Program-made: the position numbers and the translations under genes
Assembly (NCBI RefSeq): GCF_014655595.1
Contig: NZ_BNBL01000007.1
Coordinates: forward strand, 77,909-141,908
Origin: Streptomyces griseocarneus
Lineage (GTDB): Bacteria > Actinomycetota > Actinomycetes > Streptomycetales > Streptomycetaceae
Reading direction: 5' to 3'
Length of the DNA stretch: 64,000 nucleotides
The notes under the pieces: generated by a model
Database searches by the model: none
What the model was told of the DNA's origin: nothing
Seen by the model: the letters and a program-made list of their open reading frames with translations, nothing else
Part shown: one piece after another, positions 1-7,675 of the stretch
How the letters are laid out: every line of letters starts with the position of its first letter
Position numbering within the stretch: the first letter of the stretch is position 1

Positions 1-405
1 GTGGCCGTGCCGCTGGCCGTCGGCCTCCTCCTCGCCCTGGCCATCGCGCCCGCGCTCAACGCCCTCGCCCTCGGCGACGAGACCGCCCAGGCGCTCGGCG
101 TCCCGGTCGCCAGGATCCGCGCCGCCGGGGGCGTCGCGGTCATCCTGCTCGCCGCCTCCTCCGTCGCCGTCGCCGGCCCCCTCTCCTTCGTCGGCCTCGC
201 CGCCCCCCACCTCGTACGCAAGGCCGTGGGCGCCGACCACCGCTGGCTGCTGCCCGGCTGCCTGGTCGCCGGCCCGCTGCTGCTGCTCACCGCCGACATC
301 CTCGGCCGCGTCGTGCTGCGCCCCGTGGAGCTGGAGGTCGGCATCGTGACCGCCCTGCTCGGCGCGCCCATGCTCGCCTTCCTCGCCCGGAAGGTGGCGC
401 GATGA
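1..405 (+). CDS. FecCD-family iron-siderophore ABC permease, C-terminal part (5' end outside window)
   Basis: This is the C-terminal third of an inner-membrane permease that, with the next two genes, would import an Fe(III)-siderophore. About 134 residues remain of a family usually near 340, so the true start lies upstream; the GTG at base 1 is only the window edge. Visible are hydrophobic helices and the FecCD-typical stretches LGDETAQALGVPVAR (cytoplasmic coupling region) and GPLSFVGLAAPHLVR, the latter highly conserved in BtuC/FhuB-type permeases. Its stop overlaps the next start in an ATGA, so the two permeases are translationally coupled. Family assignment is secure. The identity of the siderophore is inferred from the biosynthetic operon downstream. 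Confidence 0.93.
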   Translation: MAVPLAVGLLLALAIAPALNALALGDETAQALGVPVARIRAAGGVAVILLAASSVAVAGPLSFVGLAAPHLVRKAVGADHRWLLPGCLVAGPLLLLTADILGRVVLRPVELEVGIVTALLGAPMLAFLARKVAR

Positions 406-1460
406 CCTCCCCGACGACTGCGACGGCCCCCCGCGCGACGGGCGGCGCGCTCGCCCGGCAGCGCCGGCGGACCGCCCTGCTGAGCACGGTCGCCGTGACC
501 CTCCTCATCGCACTCATGGCGGTGGGGCTCGGCACCGGCGAGGTGTCCGTCCCGCCCCTGGACGCGCTGCGCGGCCTGGCCGGGCTCGGCGACCCCGGCA
601 CCGTCATGCTGGTCCAGGAACTGCGCGCCCCCCGCGTGCTCTCCGCCGCCACGGCGGGAGCGGGGCTGGCCGTCGCCGGCGCCATCCTGCAACGGGTCGC
701 CCGCAACCCGCTCGCCTCCCCGGACGTGGTCGGCGTGACCGGCGGCGCCTCCCTGGCCGCCGTGGCCGTCATCGCCTCCGGCGCCCCGGCCGCGCTGATC
801 TCGCCGGCCGCGCTCGGCGGCGGCCTGCTCGCGGCCGTGCTGCTCGGACTGCTGGCCTGGCGCGGCGGGTTCACCGTCTCCCGGCTCGTCCTCGTCGGCC
901 TCGCCGTGCAGTCCGGCCTCGCCGCCGCCGTGAACCTCCTCATCGTCCGCTTCCCCGCCGAACTCGCCTCCTCCGCCCTGCAGTGGACCACCGGCTCGGT
1001 CTACGGACGGACCTGGACCGAGGTCGACGCCGGGGGAGCGGTGATCCTCGCCGGCATCGCCGCCGCCCTGCTCGGCCACCGCCAACTGTCCGTCCTCGAC
1101 CTCGGCGACGACAGCGCGGGCGCGCTCGGCCTGCCCCCGAAGACCGCCCGGCTGCGCCTGCTGCTCCTCGCCGTCGTGCTGGCCTCCGTCGCCGCCGCCC
1201 TCACCGGGCCCGTCGGCTTCGTGGCCCTGGCCGTACCGCACATCACGCGGTTCCTGGCCGGGCCGCCCACCGCCGGCACGCTCGTGCTGACCGCGCTCAC
1301 CGGCGCCGTCCTGCTGCTGGGCGCCGACCTCGCCGTCCTGCACCTCCTGCCCGTCCACGGGCTGCCCGTCGGCGTCCTCACCGCGACGCTCGGGGCGCCC
1401 TGGCTGCTCGTACTGATGCTGCGCCACATGAAGCCCAACGCTGGGAGTGCCACCCGATGA
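402..1460 (+). CDS. FecCD-family iron-siderophore ABC permease
   Basis: Second permease subunit of the ferric-siderophore importer, 352 residues, the normal family length. It has an Ala/Leu-rich multi-helix sequence with the conserved RNPLASPDVVGVTGGAS segment after the second/third helix, the LGDDSAGALGLPPKTAR coupling region and GPVGFVALAVPHITR near the C-terminus. The ATG overlaps the preceding stop by 4 bp and its own stop overlaps the ATPase start, so the three genes form one coupled transcript. Two different permeases imply a heterodimeric channel (FepD/FepG-like). Substrate is not readable from sequence; the neighbouring siderophore genes suggest the product of this cluster. Confidence 0.95.
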   Translation: MTSPTTATAPRATGGALARQRRRTALLSTVAVTLLIALMAVGLGTGEVSVPPLDALRGLAGLGDPGTVMLVQELRAPRVLSAATAGAGLAVAGAILQRVARNPLASPDVVGVTGGASLAAVAVIASGAPAALISPAALGGGLLAAVLLGLLAWRGGFTVSRLVLVGLAVQSGLAAAVNLLIVRFPAELASSALQWTTGSVYGRTWTEVDAGGAVILAGIAAALLGHRQLSVLDLGDDSAGALGLPPKTARLRLLLLAVVLASVAAALTGPVGFVALAVPHITRFLAGPPTAGTLVLTALTGAVLLLGADLAVLHLLPVHGLPVGVLTATLGAPWLLVLMLRHMKPNAGSATR

Positions 1461-2281
1461 GCGCGACGAACGCCAACCAGCTCGCGGCCCAGCGCCTGAC
1501 GCTCGGCTACGGCGCCACCGTCATCGTCGACGGAGTCGACCTGACCCTCCCCGGCGACGCCGTCACCGCCGTCGTCGGCCCCAACGCCTGCGGCAAGTCC
1601 ACCCTGTTGCGGGGCCTCGCCCGGCTGCTCGCCCCCACGGCGGGCACCGTCACCCTCGACGGCGCCGACATCCACCGGATGTCCGCCCGCGCCCTGGCCC
1701 GCCGCATGGGACTCCTCCCGCAACAGGCCGTCGCCCCCGAGGGCATCACCGTCGAAGCGCTCGTACGCCTGGGCCGCTACCCCCACCAGCGCATGCTCAC
1801 CCCCTGGTCCGCCGCCGACCAGGCCGCCGTGGAGGAGGCCCTGGCCCGCACCGGCACCGAAGCCCTGCGCGACCGGGCCGTCGACGAACTCTCCGGCGGC
1901 CAGCGCCAGCGCGCCTGGATCGCCCTCGCCCTCGCCCAGGACACCCCGCTGCTGCTCCTGGACGAGCCCACGACCTTCCTCGACCTGCGGCACCAGCTCG
2001 ACGTGCTCGACCTGGTCGAGGAGCTCAACACCGAGGCCGGCCGGACCGTGGTGATGGTCCTGCACGACCTCGGCCAGGCCGCCCGCTACGCCGACCACCT
2101 GGTCGTCATGCGCGACGGCCGCCCGGCCGCGGCCGGGCCCCCGGCGGACGTCCTGACCGCCGAACTCGTCGAGGAGGTCTTCCGGGTCCCCTGCCGGGTC
2201 GTCCCCGACCCGGAGACCGGCACCCCCCTGGTCGTCCCGCGCGGCCGTTCCCGCAGACGCGTGACGCCCGCGGCCTCCTGA
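1457..2281 (+). CDS. Iron-siderophore ABC transporter ATP-binding protein
   Basis: Cytoplasmic ATPase powering the importer, 274 residues as usual for FepC/FhuC proteins. All ABC motifs are present in order: Walker A GPNACGKST (residues 41–49), Q-loop LLPQQ, signature LSGGQRQRAW (from 145), Walker B LLLLDEPT (Asp169, Glu170) with the D-loop TFLD, and the H-loop VLHDL. The signature with the following long helix is typical of iron/B12 importers. The ATG overlaps the upstream stop (ATGA). The next gene, the binding protein, starts about 40 bp downstream after its own ribosome-binding site. Confidence 0.96.
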   Translation: MSATNANQLAAQRLTLGYGATVIVDGVDLTLPGDAVTAVVGPNACGKSTLLRGLARLLAPTAGTVTLDGADIHRMSARALARRMGLLPQQAVAPEGITVEALVRLGRYPHQRMLTPWSAADQAAVEEALARTGTEALRDRAVDELSGGQRQRAWIALALAQDTPLLLLDEPTTFLDLRHQLDVLDLVEELNTEAGRTVVMVLHDLGQAARYADHLVVMRDGRPAAAGPPADVLTAELVEEVFRVPCRVVPDPETGTPLVVPRGRSRRRVTPAAS

Positions 2282-2322
2282 CCTCCCCCCACCTCCAACC
2301 GCTCGAAGAAGGAACCCCCGCC

Positions 2323-3333
2323 ATGACCGTGCCCCGACCCGCCCCGAAGAGAATGCGCAGAGTGTCCACGGCGCTGCTCGCTGTGATCATCGGCAGCTCG
2401 GCGCTCGCCGCCTGCGGTGGCGACGACAAGAACGAGGCCGAGGGCGCGGACAAGCCGGCCGCCTCCGGCGCCGGCTTCCCGCGCTCGGTCACCCACGCCA
2501 TGGGCACCACCGAGATCAAGAAGAAGCCGAAGCGCGTCGTCGTCCTCGACACCGGCGAGCTCGATGACGTCACCATGCTCGGCATCACACCGGTCGGCGC
2601 GGTCTCCCCCCACATGAAGACCGAGGGCGGCTTCCCCTCCTACCTCTCCGCCAAGGTCAGGAGCACCAAGGACGTCGGCCCCATGGCCGAGCCCAACATC
2701 GAGCGCATCATGTCGCTCAAGCCCGACCTGATCCTGTCCTCCAAGGTCCGCCACGCCAAGGTCTACGACAAGCTCAAGGGCATCGCCCCCACCGTCTTCA
2801 CCGAGACCACCGGCGCCCCCTGGAAGGACAACCTCAAGGTCCACGCCAAGGCGCTCGGCCTGGAGAAGGAGGCGGCCTCGGCCATGGACGCGTACGAGAA
2901 GCGCGCCAGGGCCCTGGGCGAGGAGATCAAGAAGAAGAACGACGGCAAGATGCCGACCGCCTCCGTCGTCCGCTTCGTCGCCGGCCCCACCCGCCTCTAC
3001 CAGAAGCAGTCCTTCAGCGGCATCGTCCTGTCCGACACCGGCCTGCGCCGCCCCGAGTCGCAGGACGTCGACAAGCCGATGCTCGAGGTCTCCCCGGAGC
3101 AGATCGACAAGGCCGACGCCGACATGGTGTTCGTGACCGTCGCCGACGACCCCAAGAAGACCCAGCAGGACGCCGTCCAGGAGAACCCGCTCTGGAAGGG
3201 CCTGGGCGCCGTCAAGAACGGCAAGGTCGTCCAGGTGCCCGACGAGACGTGGATGTCCGGCATCGGCGTCCAGGCCGCGAACCACGTCCTCGACGACATC
3301 GCCAAGGCCGCCGGCGTCGACGCCCCCAAGTAG
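2323..3333 (+). CDS. Iron-siderophore ABC transporter substrate-binding lipoprotein
   Basis: Extracellular, membrane-anchored receptor of the importer, 336 residues. The N-terminus has a basic region, a hydrophobic core and a lipobox SSALAAC, with Cys31 as the lipidated residue, followed by a charged flexible linker. The body is a FecB/PeriplaBP_2-type domain: VVVLDTGELDDVTMLGITPVGA, the helix around PNIERIMSLKPDLILSS, and ANHVLDDIAKAAG at the end. ATG 2323 is chosen because GAAGAAGG lies 10 bp upstream. It shows relatively many Lys codons (AAG), usual for these exported proteins. It closes the transport operon; a strong hairpin follows. Confidence 0.94.
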   Translation: MTVPRPAPKRMRRVSTALLAVIIGSSALAACGGDDKNEAEGADKPAASGAGFPRSVTHAMGTTEIKKKPKRVVVLDTGELDDVTMLGITPVGAVSPHMKTEGGFPSYLSAKVRSTKDVGPMAEPNIERIMSLKPDLILSSKVRHAKVYDKLKGIAPTVFTETTGAPWKDNLKVHAKALGLEKEAASAMDAYEKRARALGEEIKKKNDGKMPTASVVRFVAGPTRLYQKQSFSGIVLSDTGLRRPESQDVDKPMLEVSPEQIDKADADMVFVTVADDPKKTQQDAVQENPLWKGLGAVKNGKVVQVPDETWMSGIGVQAANHVLDDIAKAAGVDAPK

Positions 3334-3386
3334 CCCGCCCCGGCGGCCGGCACCCCACGGCCGCCCCGCACCACCCTCCTCCCCAC

Positions 3387-3428
3387 CGCTCGTGCCGCGC
3401 CGCGCATGCGGCGCGGCCGGCACGAGCG
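3387..3428 (+). terminator. Strong GC hairpin between importer and siderophore operon
   Basis: Left arm CGCTCGT+GCCGCGCCGC (3387–3403), loop GCAT, right arm GCGGCGCGGC (3408–3417), a 4-nt bulge CGGC, then ACGAGCG (3422–3428). This gives a stem of about 17 bp. It sits 53 bp after the binding-protein stop and 33 bp before the ATP-grasp start. No T-run follows, so it may act as a partial terminator, an mRNA 3' stabiliser or an attenuator rather than a complete stop. Confidence 0.6.
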
Positions 3429-3461
3429 CCCCGACACCCCTGCCTCCCGAAAGGTGCCCCC

Positions 3462-4685
3462 GTGCGGCTGCATCTTCTCGCGCTCAACCCGACCGACTCC
3501 GTCACCGAGGGCTATCTGCCCGCCGCCGCCCGCCTGGGCCTGGCGGTCACCCTCCTGACCGACCAGCCCGAAGCCCACCGGCGGGCGTACGCGCGCCACG
3601 TCGCCGACGGCGGCGATCCCCTGCCCGAACTCGAGCTGGTGCACTGCGACGTACGCGACTTCCGTGAGGTCATCGGCCGCGTCTCCGAGCTCGGCCGGCC
3701 CGACGCCGTGTTCACCAACAGCGACCACCTGCAGACCCAGGCGGCCCTGGCCGCCGACTACTTCGGCCTGCCCGGCAAGGACTGGAAGGCCGCCCACAAC
3801 GCCAAGGACAAGGCCCAGCTGCGCCGGGCCCTGGCCGCCGCCGGCCTGGACGCCGTCCGCTCGGTGGAGCTGCGGCCCGAGCAGGACGTCACCGAACTGG
3901 CCGACGCCGCCCTGCCCTTCCCCTGCGTGGTCAAGCCCCGCGAGGGCGTCGCCAGCGAGGACGTCGTCCTCGTGCACGACGCCGCCGAACTGGCCGAACG
4001 CTGCCGGGAGATCCGCGCCCGCCGGCCCGGGGCGGCCCTCGTCGTCGAGGAGTACCTGGACGGCGAGCTGCACACCCTGGAGACCCTCGGCGACGGCACC
4101 ACCCTGCACCCCTACGCCGCCTTCCGGACACAGCTCTCCCCGCTGCCGTACTTCATCGAGGAACGCCTCGACCTGCTGCCCGAGCCGCCCCGACCGCACA
4201 CCGGGCAGGTCCTCGACCAGCTGCGGGCGCTCGGCGTCGGCTTCGGCGTCTGCCACACCGAGTACGTCGTCCAGGGCGACCGCGCCCGCCTCATCGAGGT
4301 CAACTACCGCTCCATCGGCGACCAGTGCGACCTCGTCCTCGCCCAGCTGCTGGACATTCCGCTCTTCGAACACGTCCTGCGCACCCACCTCGGTGAGCCA
4401 CTCCCGGCCGAACTCGGTGCGCGCACCGACGGCCGGGTACGTATGGAGTACGTGTGCGCCGGGCGCGGCGGCGTCCTCAAGGCCGCGCCCGGGGCGAGCG
4501 ACACCGAGCGCGACGGGGTCGAGCTGGTCTACCGGCCACTGCGCGAGCTCGGCGAGGAACACCCGCACTACCGCACGAACCGCGACTACCTGGGGGTGTT
4601 GCGGGCGACCGGTACCGATCAGGACCGGATCGACCGTGCCGTCGCGGAATTCCTGGCTGCCCGGCGATGGGAGATCGTCTCATGA
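3462..4685 (+). CDS. ATP-grasp ligase of the siderophore operon
   Basis: Predicted carboxylate–amine ligase, 407 residues, first gene of the biosynthetic operon. ATP-grasp features are visible: FPCVVKPREGVASEDVVLVHDAAEL (ATP-binding lysine and following glycine-rich loop), VVEEYLDGELHTLETLGDG (adenine/Mg region) and TEYVVQGDRARLIEVNYRSIGDQCD (Mg-binding Glu/Asn). The GTG start at 3462 has CCGAAAGG about 8 bp upstream and begins exactly where the N-terminal Rossmann-like strand (RLHLLALNP) starts. The stop overlaps the next ATG. Classical aerobactin or desferrioxamine clusters do not use an ATP-grasp enzyme, so here it may add an amino acid or tailor an intermediate. The acceptor is unknown. 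Confidence 0.85.
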   Translation: MRLHLLALNPTDSVTEGYLPAAARLGLAVTLLTDQPEAHRRAYARHVADGGDPLPELELVHCDVRDFREVIGRVSELGRPDAVFTNSDHLQTQAALAADYFGLPGKDWKAAHNAKDKAQLRRALAAAGLDAVRSVELRPEQDVTELADAALPFPCVVKPREGVASEDVVLVHDAAELAERCREIRARRPGAALVVEEYLDGELHTLETLGDGTTLHPYAAFRTQLSPLPYFIEERLDLLPEPPRPHTGQVLDQLRALGVGFGVCHTEYVVQGDRARLIEVNYRSIGDQCDLVLAQLLDIPLFEHVLRTHLGEPLPAELGARTDGRVRMEYVCAGRGGVLKAAPGASDTERDGVELVYRPLRELGEEHPHYRTNRDYLGVLRATGTDQDRIDRAVAEFLAARRWEIVS

Positions 4686-6436
4686 GCGCGGCCGAGACGA
4701 CCGCACCGGCGCGCGACGCGCTGGAGGAGGAGCTCCTCGGCAGGGTGCTCAGCACCCTGCTGCGCGAGGACGCCTACCAGCTGCGCTCCAAGGCGGTCGC
4801 CGAGAGGCGTCCCGACGGCGACTGGCTCCGGCTCCCCGTCACGGGGGAAACGTTGCTGCTGCCGGTCGGGCCCGAGGGCTTCCAGTGCGAGGTGCGGGCC
4901 CGCGAGGCCGTCCTGGAGACCGCCGAGGGCCCGGTGCGGGGCCTGCGCCCCGCCCTCGCCCGGCTGCGCGCGGCGGCCGCCCCCGAGGACCGGGCCGGCT
5001 TCGACGCCTTCCTCGCCGAGTGCGACGAGGCCCTCGCCGCGCTCCGGCTGCACGGCCGGGTGCGCGACGGCGTCGTGGAGCGGCTGGCCGACGCGTACGG
5101 CCACTCCACCGCCGGCTGGACCGGAATGCGCGGCTCGCTCGCCTTCGACACCCTGGCCGCCTTCCGCGACCACCCCGTCTACCCCACCGGACGCGCCCGC
5201 TCGGGCCTGGCCGAGCACGAACTGCGCGCCTACGCCCCCGAGTTCCACCCCTCCTTCGACCTGCGCTGGCTCGCCGTGCCGCACGCGGCGGTCACCGGCG
5301 ACCGGGCCGGGCTGCCGCACTGGTGGCCCACCCCCGCGGCCCTCGGCCTGCCGCACCTGGACACCACCCACCTGGCGCTGCCCGTCCACCCCCTGACCGC
5401 CGGCGCCCCGCTCGCCGAGGCGCTCGCCGCCACCGGGCTCACCGGCTCCGCCCACCTCGCCGACAAGCCCTGGCTGGAGGCGACGCCGACCCTGTCGATG
5501 CGGACCGTCGCCGTCGCCGACGACCCCGACACCCATCTCAAGCTCCCGCTGGCCACCGCCACCCTGGGCCTGCGCAACCGGCGCACCATCAAGCCCGGCA
5601 CCCTCCTGGACGGCGAGGTCGGCCAGCGGCTGCTCGAGGAGATCATCGCGGCCGAGCCGCGCTTCGCCGGCGCCGTCCTGATCGCCGACGAACGCACCCA
5701 CCTCGGCGCCGGCCACGAACTGCTGGCCGCCCTGGTCCGCCGCTACCCGGCCGGGCTCGCCGGCGCCCACGTCGTCACCGTCGCCGGACTGCTCGCCCGC
5801 ACCCCCGACGGACGCCTGGTGGCCGACGCCCTCGCCGAGCGGTACTACGGCGGATCGCTCGTCGCCCTGGTCGACGCCTACCTGACGCTGCTGCTGGACT
5901 GGCACACCACCCTCTTCTCGTACGGCATAGCCCTCGAGTCCCACCAGCAGAACACCTCCGTCGTCCTCGACGAGATCGACGGCCGGCCCCGGATGCGGCT
6001 GCTGCTGAAGGACAACGACGGGCCGCGCGTGCACTCCGTCCGGCTCGCCGCACGCCTGGGCGGCGAGGCCGCCGACCTGCTGGGCTTCGACGACCGGCGC
6101 ATCCTCGTGGCCGGCGACGGCCCCGTCGCCGACGTCTTCGCCACCATCACCGTCCACCTGTGCGCGGGCGCCCTGGCCTTCGAACTCGCCCGCCTGGGCC
6201 GGGGAACGCTGGAGCAGTGGCTGCGGCAGCTGCGCGAACGGCTCGCCCAGGCGGTGGAGCGGCTCACGCCCGGCCCCGCCGCCGTGCTGCGCGCGCGGGT
6301 CCTGGACGCCGACCGGCTCCCCGTCAAGGCCATGATCACCGCGGGCACCCTGCTCACCAAGGAGCGCTCCGGCGCCGCCGACATCAACAAGCACTACGTC
6401 GACGGCCCCAACTACCTGCGCGGGGCTGCCCGGTGA
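4682..6436 (+). CDS. IucA/IucC-family (NIS) siderophore synthetase 1
   Basis: NRPS-independent siderophore synthetase, 584 residues, the usual size. These enzymes adenylate a carboxylate of citrate or a related acid and condense it with an amine or alcohol. Family landmarks are HPVYPTGRARSGL then YAPEFHPSFDLRWLAV in the N-terminal part, the ATP-site segment TPTLSMRTVAV…HLKLPL, SHQQNTSVVL and LLLKDNDGPR, and a FhuF-like C-terminal helical region ending in TKERSGAADINKHYVDGPNYL. The ATG overlaps the ATP-grasp stop (ATGA) and the stop overlaps the exporter start (GTGA). It is distinct from the second synthetase (9 o'clock of the operon, 7676), suggesting two sequential condensations. Confidence 0.93.
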   Translation: MSAAETTAPARDALEEELLGRVLSTLLREDAYQLRSKAVAERRPDGDWLRLPVTGETLLLPVGPEGFQCEVRAREAVLETAEGPVRGLRPALARLRAAAAPEDRAGFDAFLAECDEALAALRLHGRVRDGVVERLADAYGHSTAGWTGMRGSLAFDTLAAFRDHPVYPTGRARSGLAEHELRAYAPEFHPSFDLRWLAVPHAAVTGDRAGLPHWWPTPAALGLPHLDTTHLALPVHPLTAGAPLAEALAATGLTGSAHLADKPWLEATPTLSMRTVAVADDPDTHLKLPLATATLGLRNRRTIKPGTLLDGEVGQRLLEEIIAAEPRFAGAVLIADERTHLGAGHELLAALVRRYPAGLAGAHVVTVAGLLARTPDGRLVADALAERYYGGSLVALVDAYLTLLLDWHTTLFSYGIALESHQQNTSVVLDEIDGRPRMRLLLKDNDGPRVHSVRLAARLGGEAADLLGFDDRRILVAGDGPVADVFATITVHLCAGALAFELARLGRGTLEQWLRQLRERLAQAVERLTPGPAAVLRARVLDADRLPVKAMITAGTLLTKERSGAADINKHYVDGPNYLRGAAR

Positions 6437-7674
6437 CCGCCGTCCTGGAGCGCACCGAACGGCAGGCACCCGCCGGCCTGCGCACCCGGCAGATCCACGC
6501 GGTGGCGGCCTGCTACTTCGTCGCCTCCTTCGCCGCGCTGGGCCTGCCGCCCTACCTCACGGCGATCCTGCCCTCGCTCGGCGACACCGAGGCCCGCTGG
6601 GCCGGGCTGCTCTACATCGTGCCGACCGTCTTCGGCGCGCTCGGCGCCCCCCTGTGGGGGCGGCTCGCCGACCGCTACGGCCGCAAGCGGCTGCTGCTGC
6701 GCGCCCAGCTGGGCCTCGCCGTCTCCTTCCTCCTCGCGGGATGGGCGGACAGCCTGGCCGCCTTCACCGCCGCCCTCGTCCTGCAGGGCGTCCTCGGCGG
6801 CACGTTCGCGGCCTCCAACGGCTACCTCGCGGCCGCCCTCGACGGGCACCGCCTGTCCTGGGCGCTGACCCTGATGCAGGGCGCCGCCCGGCTCGCGCTC
6901 GTCGCCGCCCCGATCGTGGTGGGCTCGCTCTCTCCGTGGGTCTCGCCGCACCGCCAGTACGCCCTGCTCGCCGTGCTGCCGCTGGCCGCCGCGCTGATGC
7001 TGGCCGCGCTTCCCGAGCCACCGCGCCCCGCGCCCGGGACGCCGGCCGCCGGTGACGCGGAGGCCGGGAACGCGGAGAACAGCGGCGCGGAGAACGGCGA
7101 CGCGGAGGAAGGCCGTGCGGCCACCGGCTCGCTACGCGCCCTGTTCGCCCTCGAGTTCGCCTTCGTGCTGGCCACCGTCATCTCCTACCCGTACCTGATC
7201 ACCCTGGTCGAGGAGCGGCTGCCCGGGCTCGGGTCCTTCGCGAGCGGCGTCCTCTTCGCCCTGCCGCACGTCTGCTATCCACTGCTGGCCCGGCCCGTGC
7301 ACACCGCCGTCGCCCACCGCCCGCTGCTCGGCGCGGTCAGCGGCTTCGCCCTGGTGGCCGTGGCCCTCGCCGGGCACTGGGGCGCCGGCACCGTGGTCTC
7401 CTTCGTCGCACTGCGGCTACTGCTCGGCGCCGGCATGACCCTCGGCCTGGTGAGCCTGTCCGCGCTCGCCGCCGACGCCTGCCGCGGCCGCGGGCCCGGC
7501 CGGATGTTCGGAACCCTGGAGTTCATATCCAAGGCCGGGGCCGTCGTCGCGGGGTCGGTGGCCGCCGTCTCCAACGACGTCTGGGGCCCGGCCGCCCCCA
7601 TTCTCGCGGGATCCGCCGTCGCAGCCCTGACGGCGCTCGTCAGCACGCCAACCCTCCTCCGCTGGAGTCGCTGA
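6433..7674 (+). CDS. MFS transporter, probable siderophore exporter
   Basis: Twelve-helix major facilitator protein of 413 residues. The MFS motif A-like loop between helices 2 and 3 is seen as GRLADRYGRKRLLL, and an acidic, low-complexity cytoplasmic loop (GDAEAGNAENSGAENGDAEEGRAA) separates the two six-helix halves. GTG 6433 is chosen because it overlaps the stop of the preceding synthetase and starts just before a plausible N-terminus. Its position between two siderophore synthetases, as in other NIS operons, points to export of the finished siderophore. Direction and substrate are inference. Confidence 0.88.
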   Translation: MTAVLERTERQAPAGLRTRQIHAVAACYFVASFAALGLPPYLTAILPSLGDTEARWAGLLYIVPTVFGALGAPLWGRLADRYGRKRLLLRAQLGLAVSFLLAGWADSLAAFTAALVLQGVLGGTFAASNGYLAAALDGHRLSWALTLMQGAARLALVAAPIVVGSLSPWVSPHRQYALLAVLPLAAALMLAALPEPPRPAPGTPAAGDAEAGNAENSGAENGDAEEGRAATGSLRALFALEFAFVLATVISYPYLITLVEERLPGLGSFASGVLFALPHVCYPLLARPVHTAVAHRPLLGAVSGFALVAVALAGHWGAGTVVSFVALRLLLGAGMTLGLVSLSALAADACRGRGPGRMFGTLEFISKAGAVVAGSVAAVSNDVWGPAAPILAGSAVAALTALVSTPTLLRWSR

Positions 7675-7675
7675 A

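Noticed and set aside
3334..3461. Iron box (DmdR/IdeR-type TTAGGTTAGGCTAACCTAA) for the siderophore operon
   Set aside because: Nothing resembling it was found in this gap or before asnB. The importer promoter lies outside the window, so an iron box may be there.
4619..6469. 616-codon minus-strand frame opposite the first NIS synthetase (and a similar one at 7640–9397)
   Set aside because: No start context or recognisable motifs; the plus-strand genes carry all family signatures.
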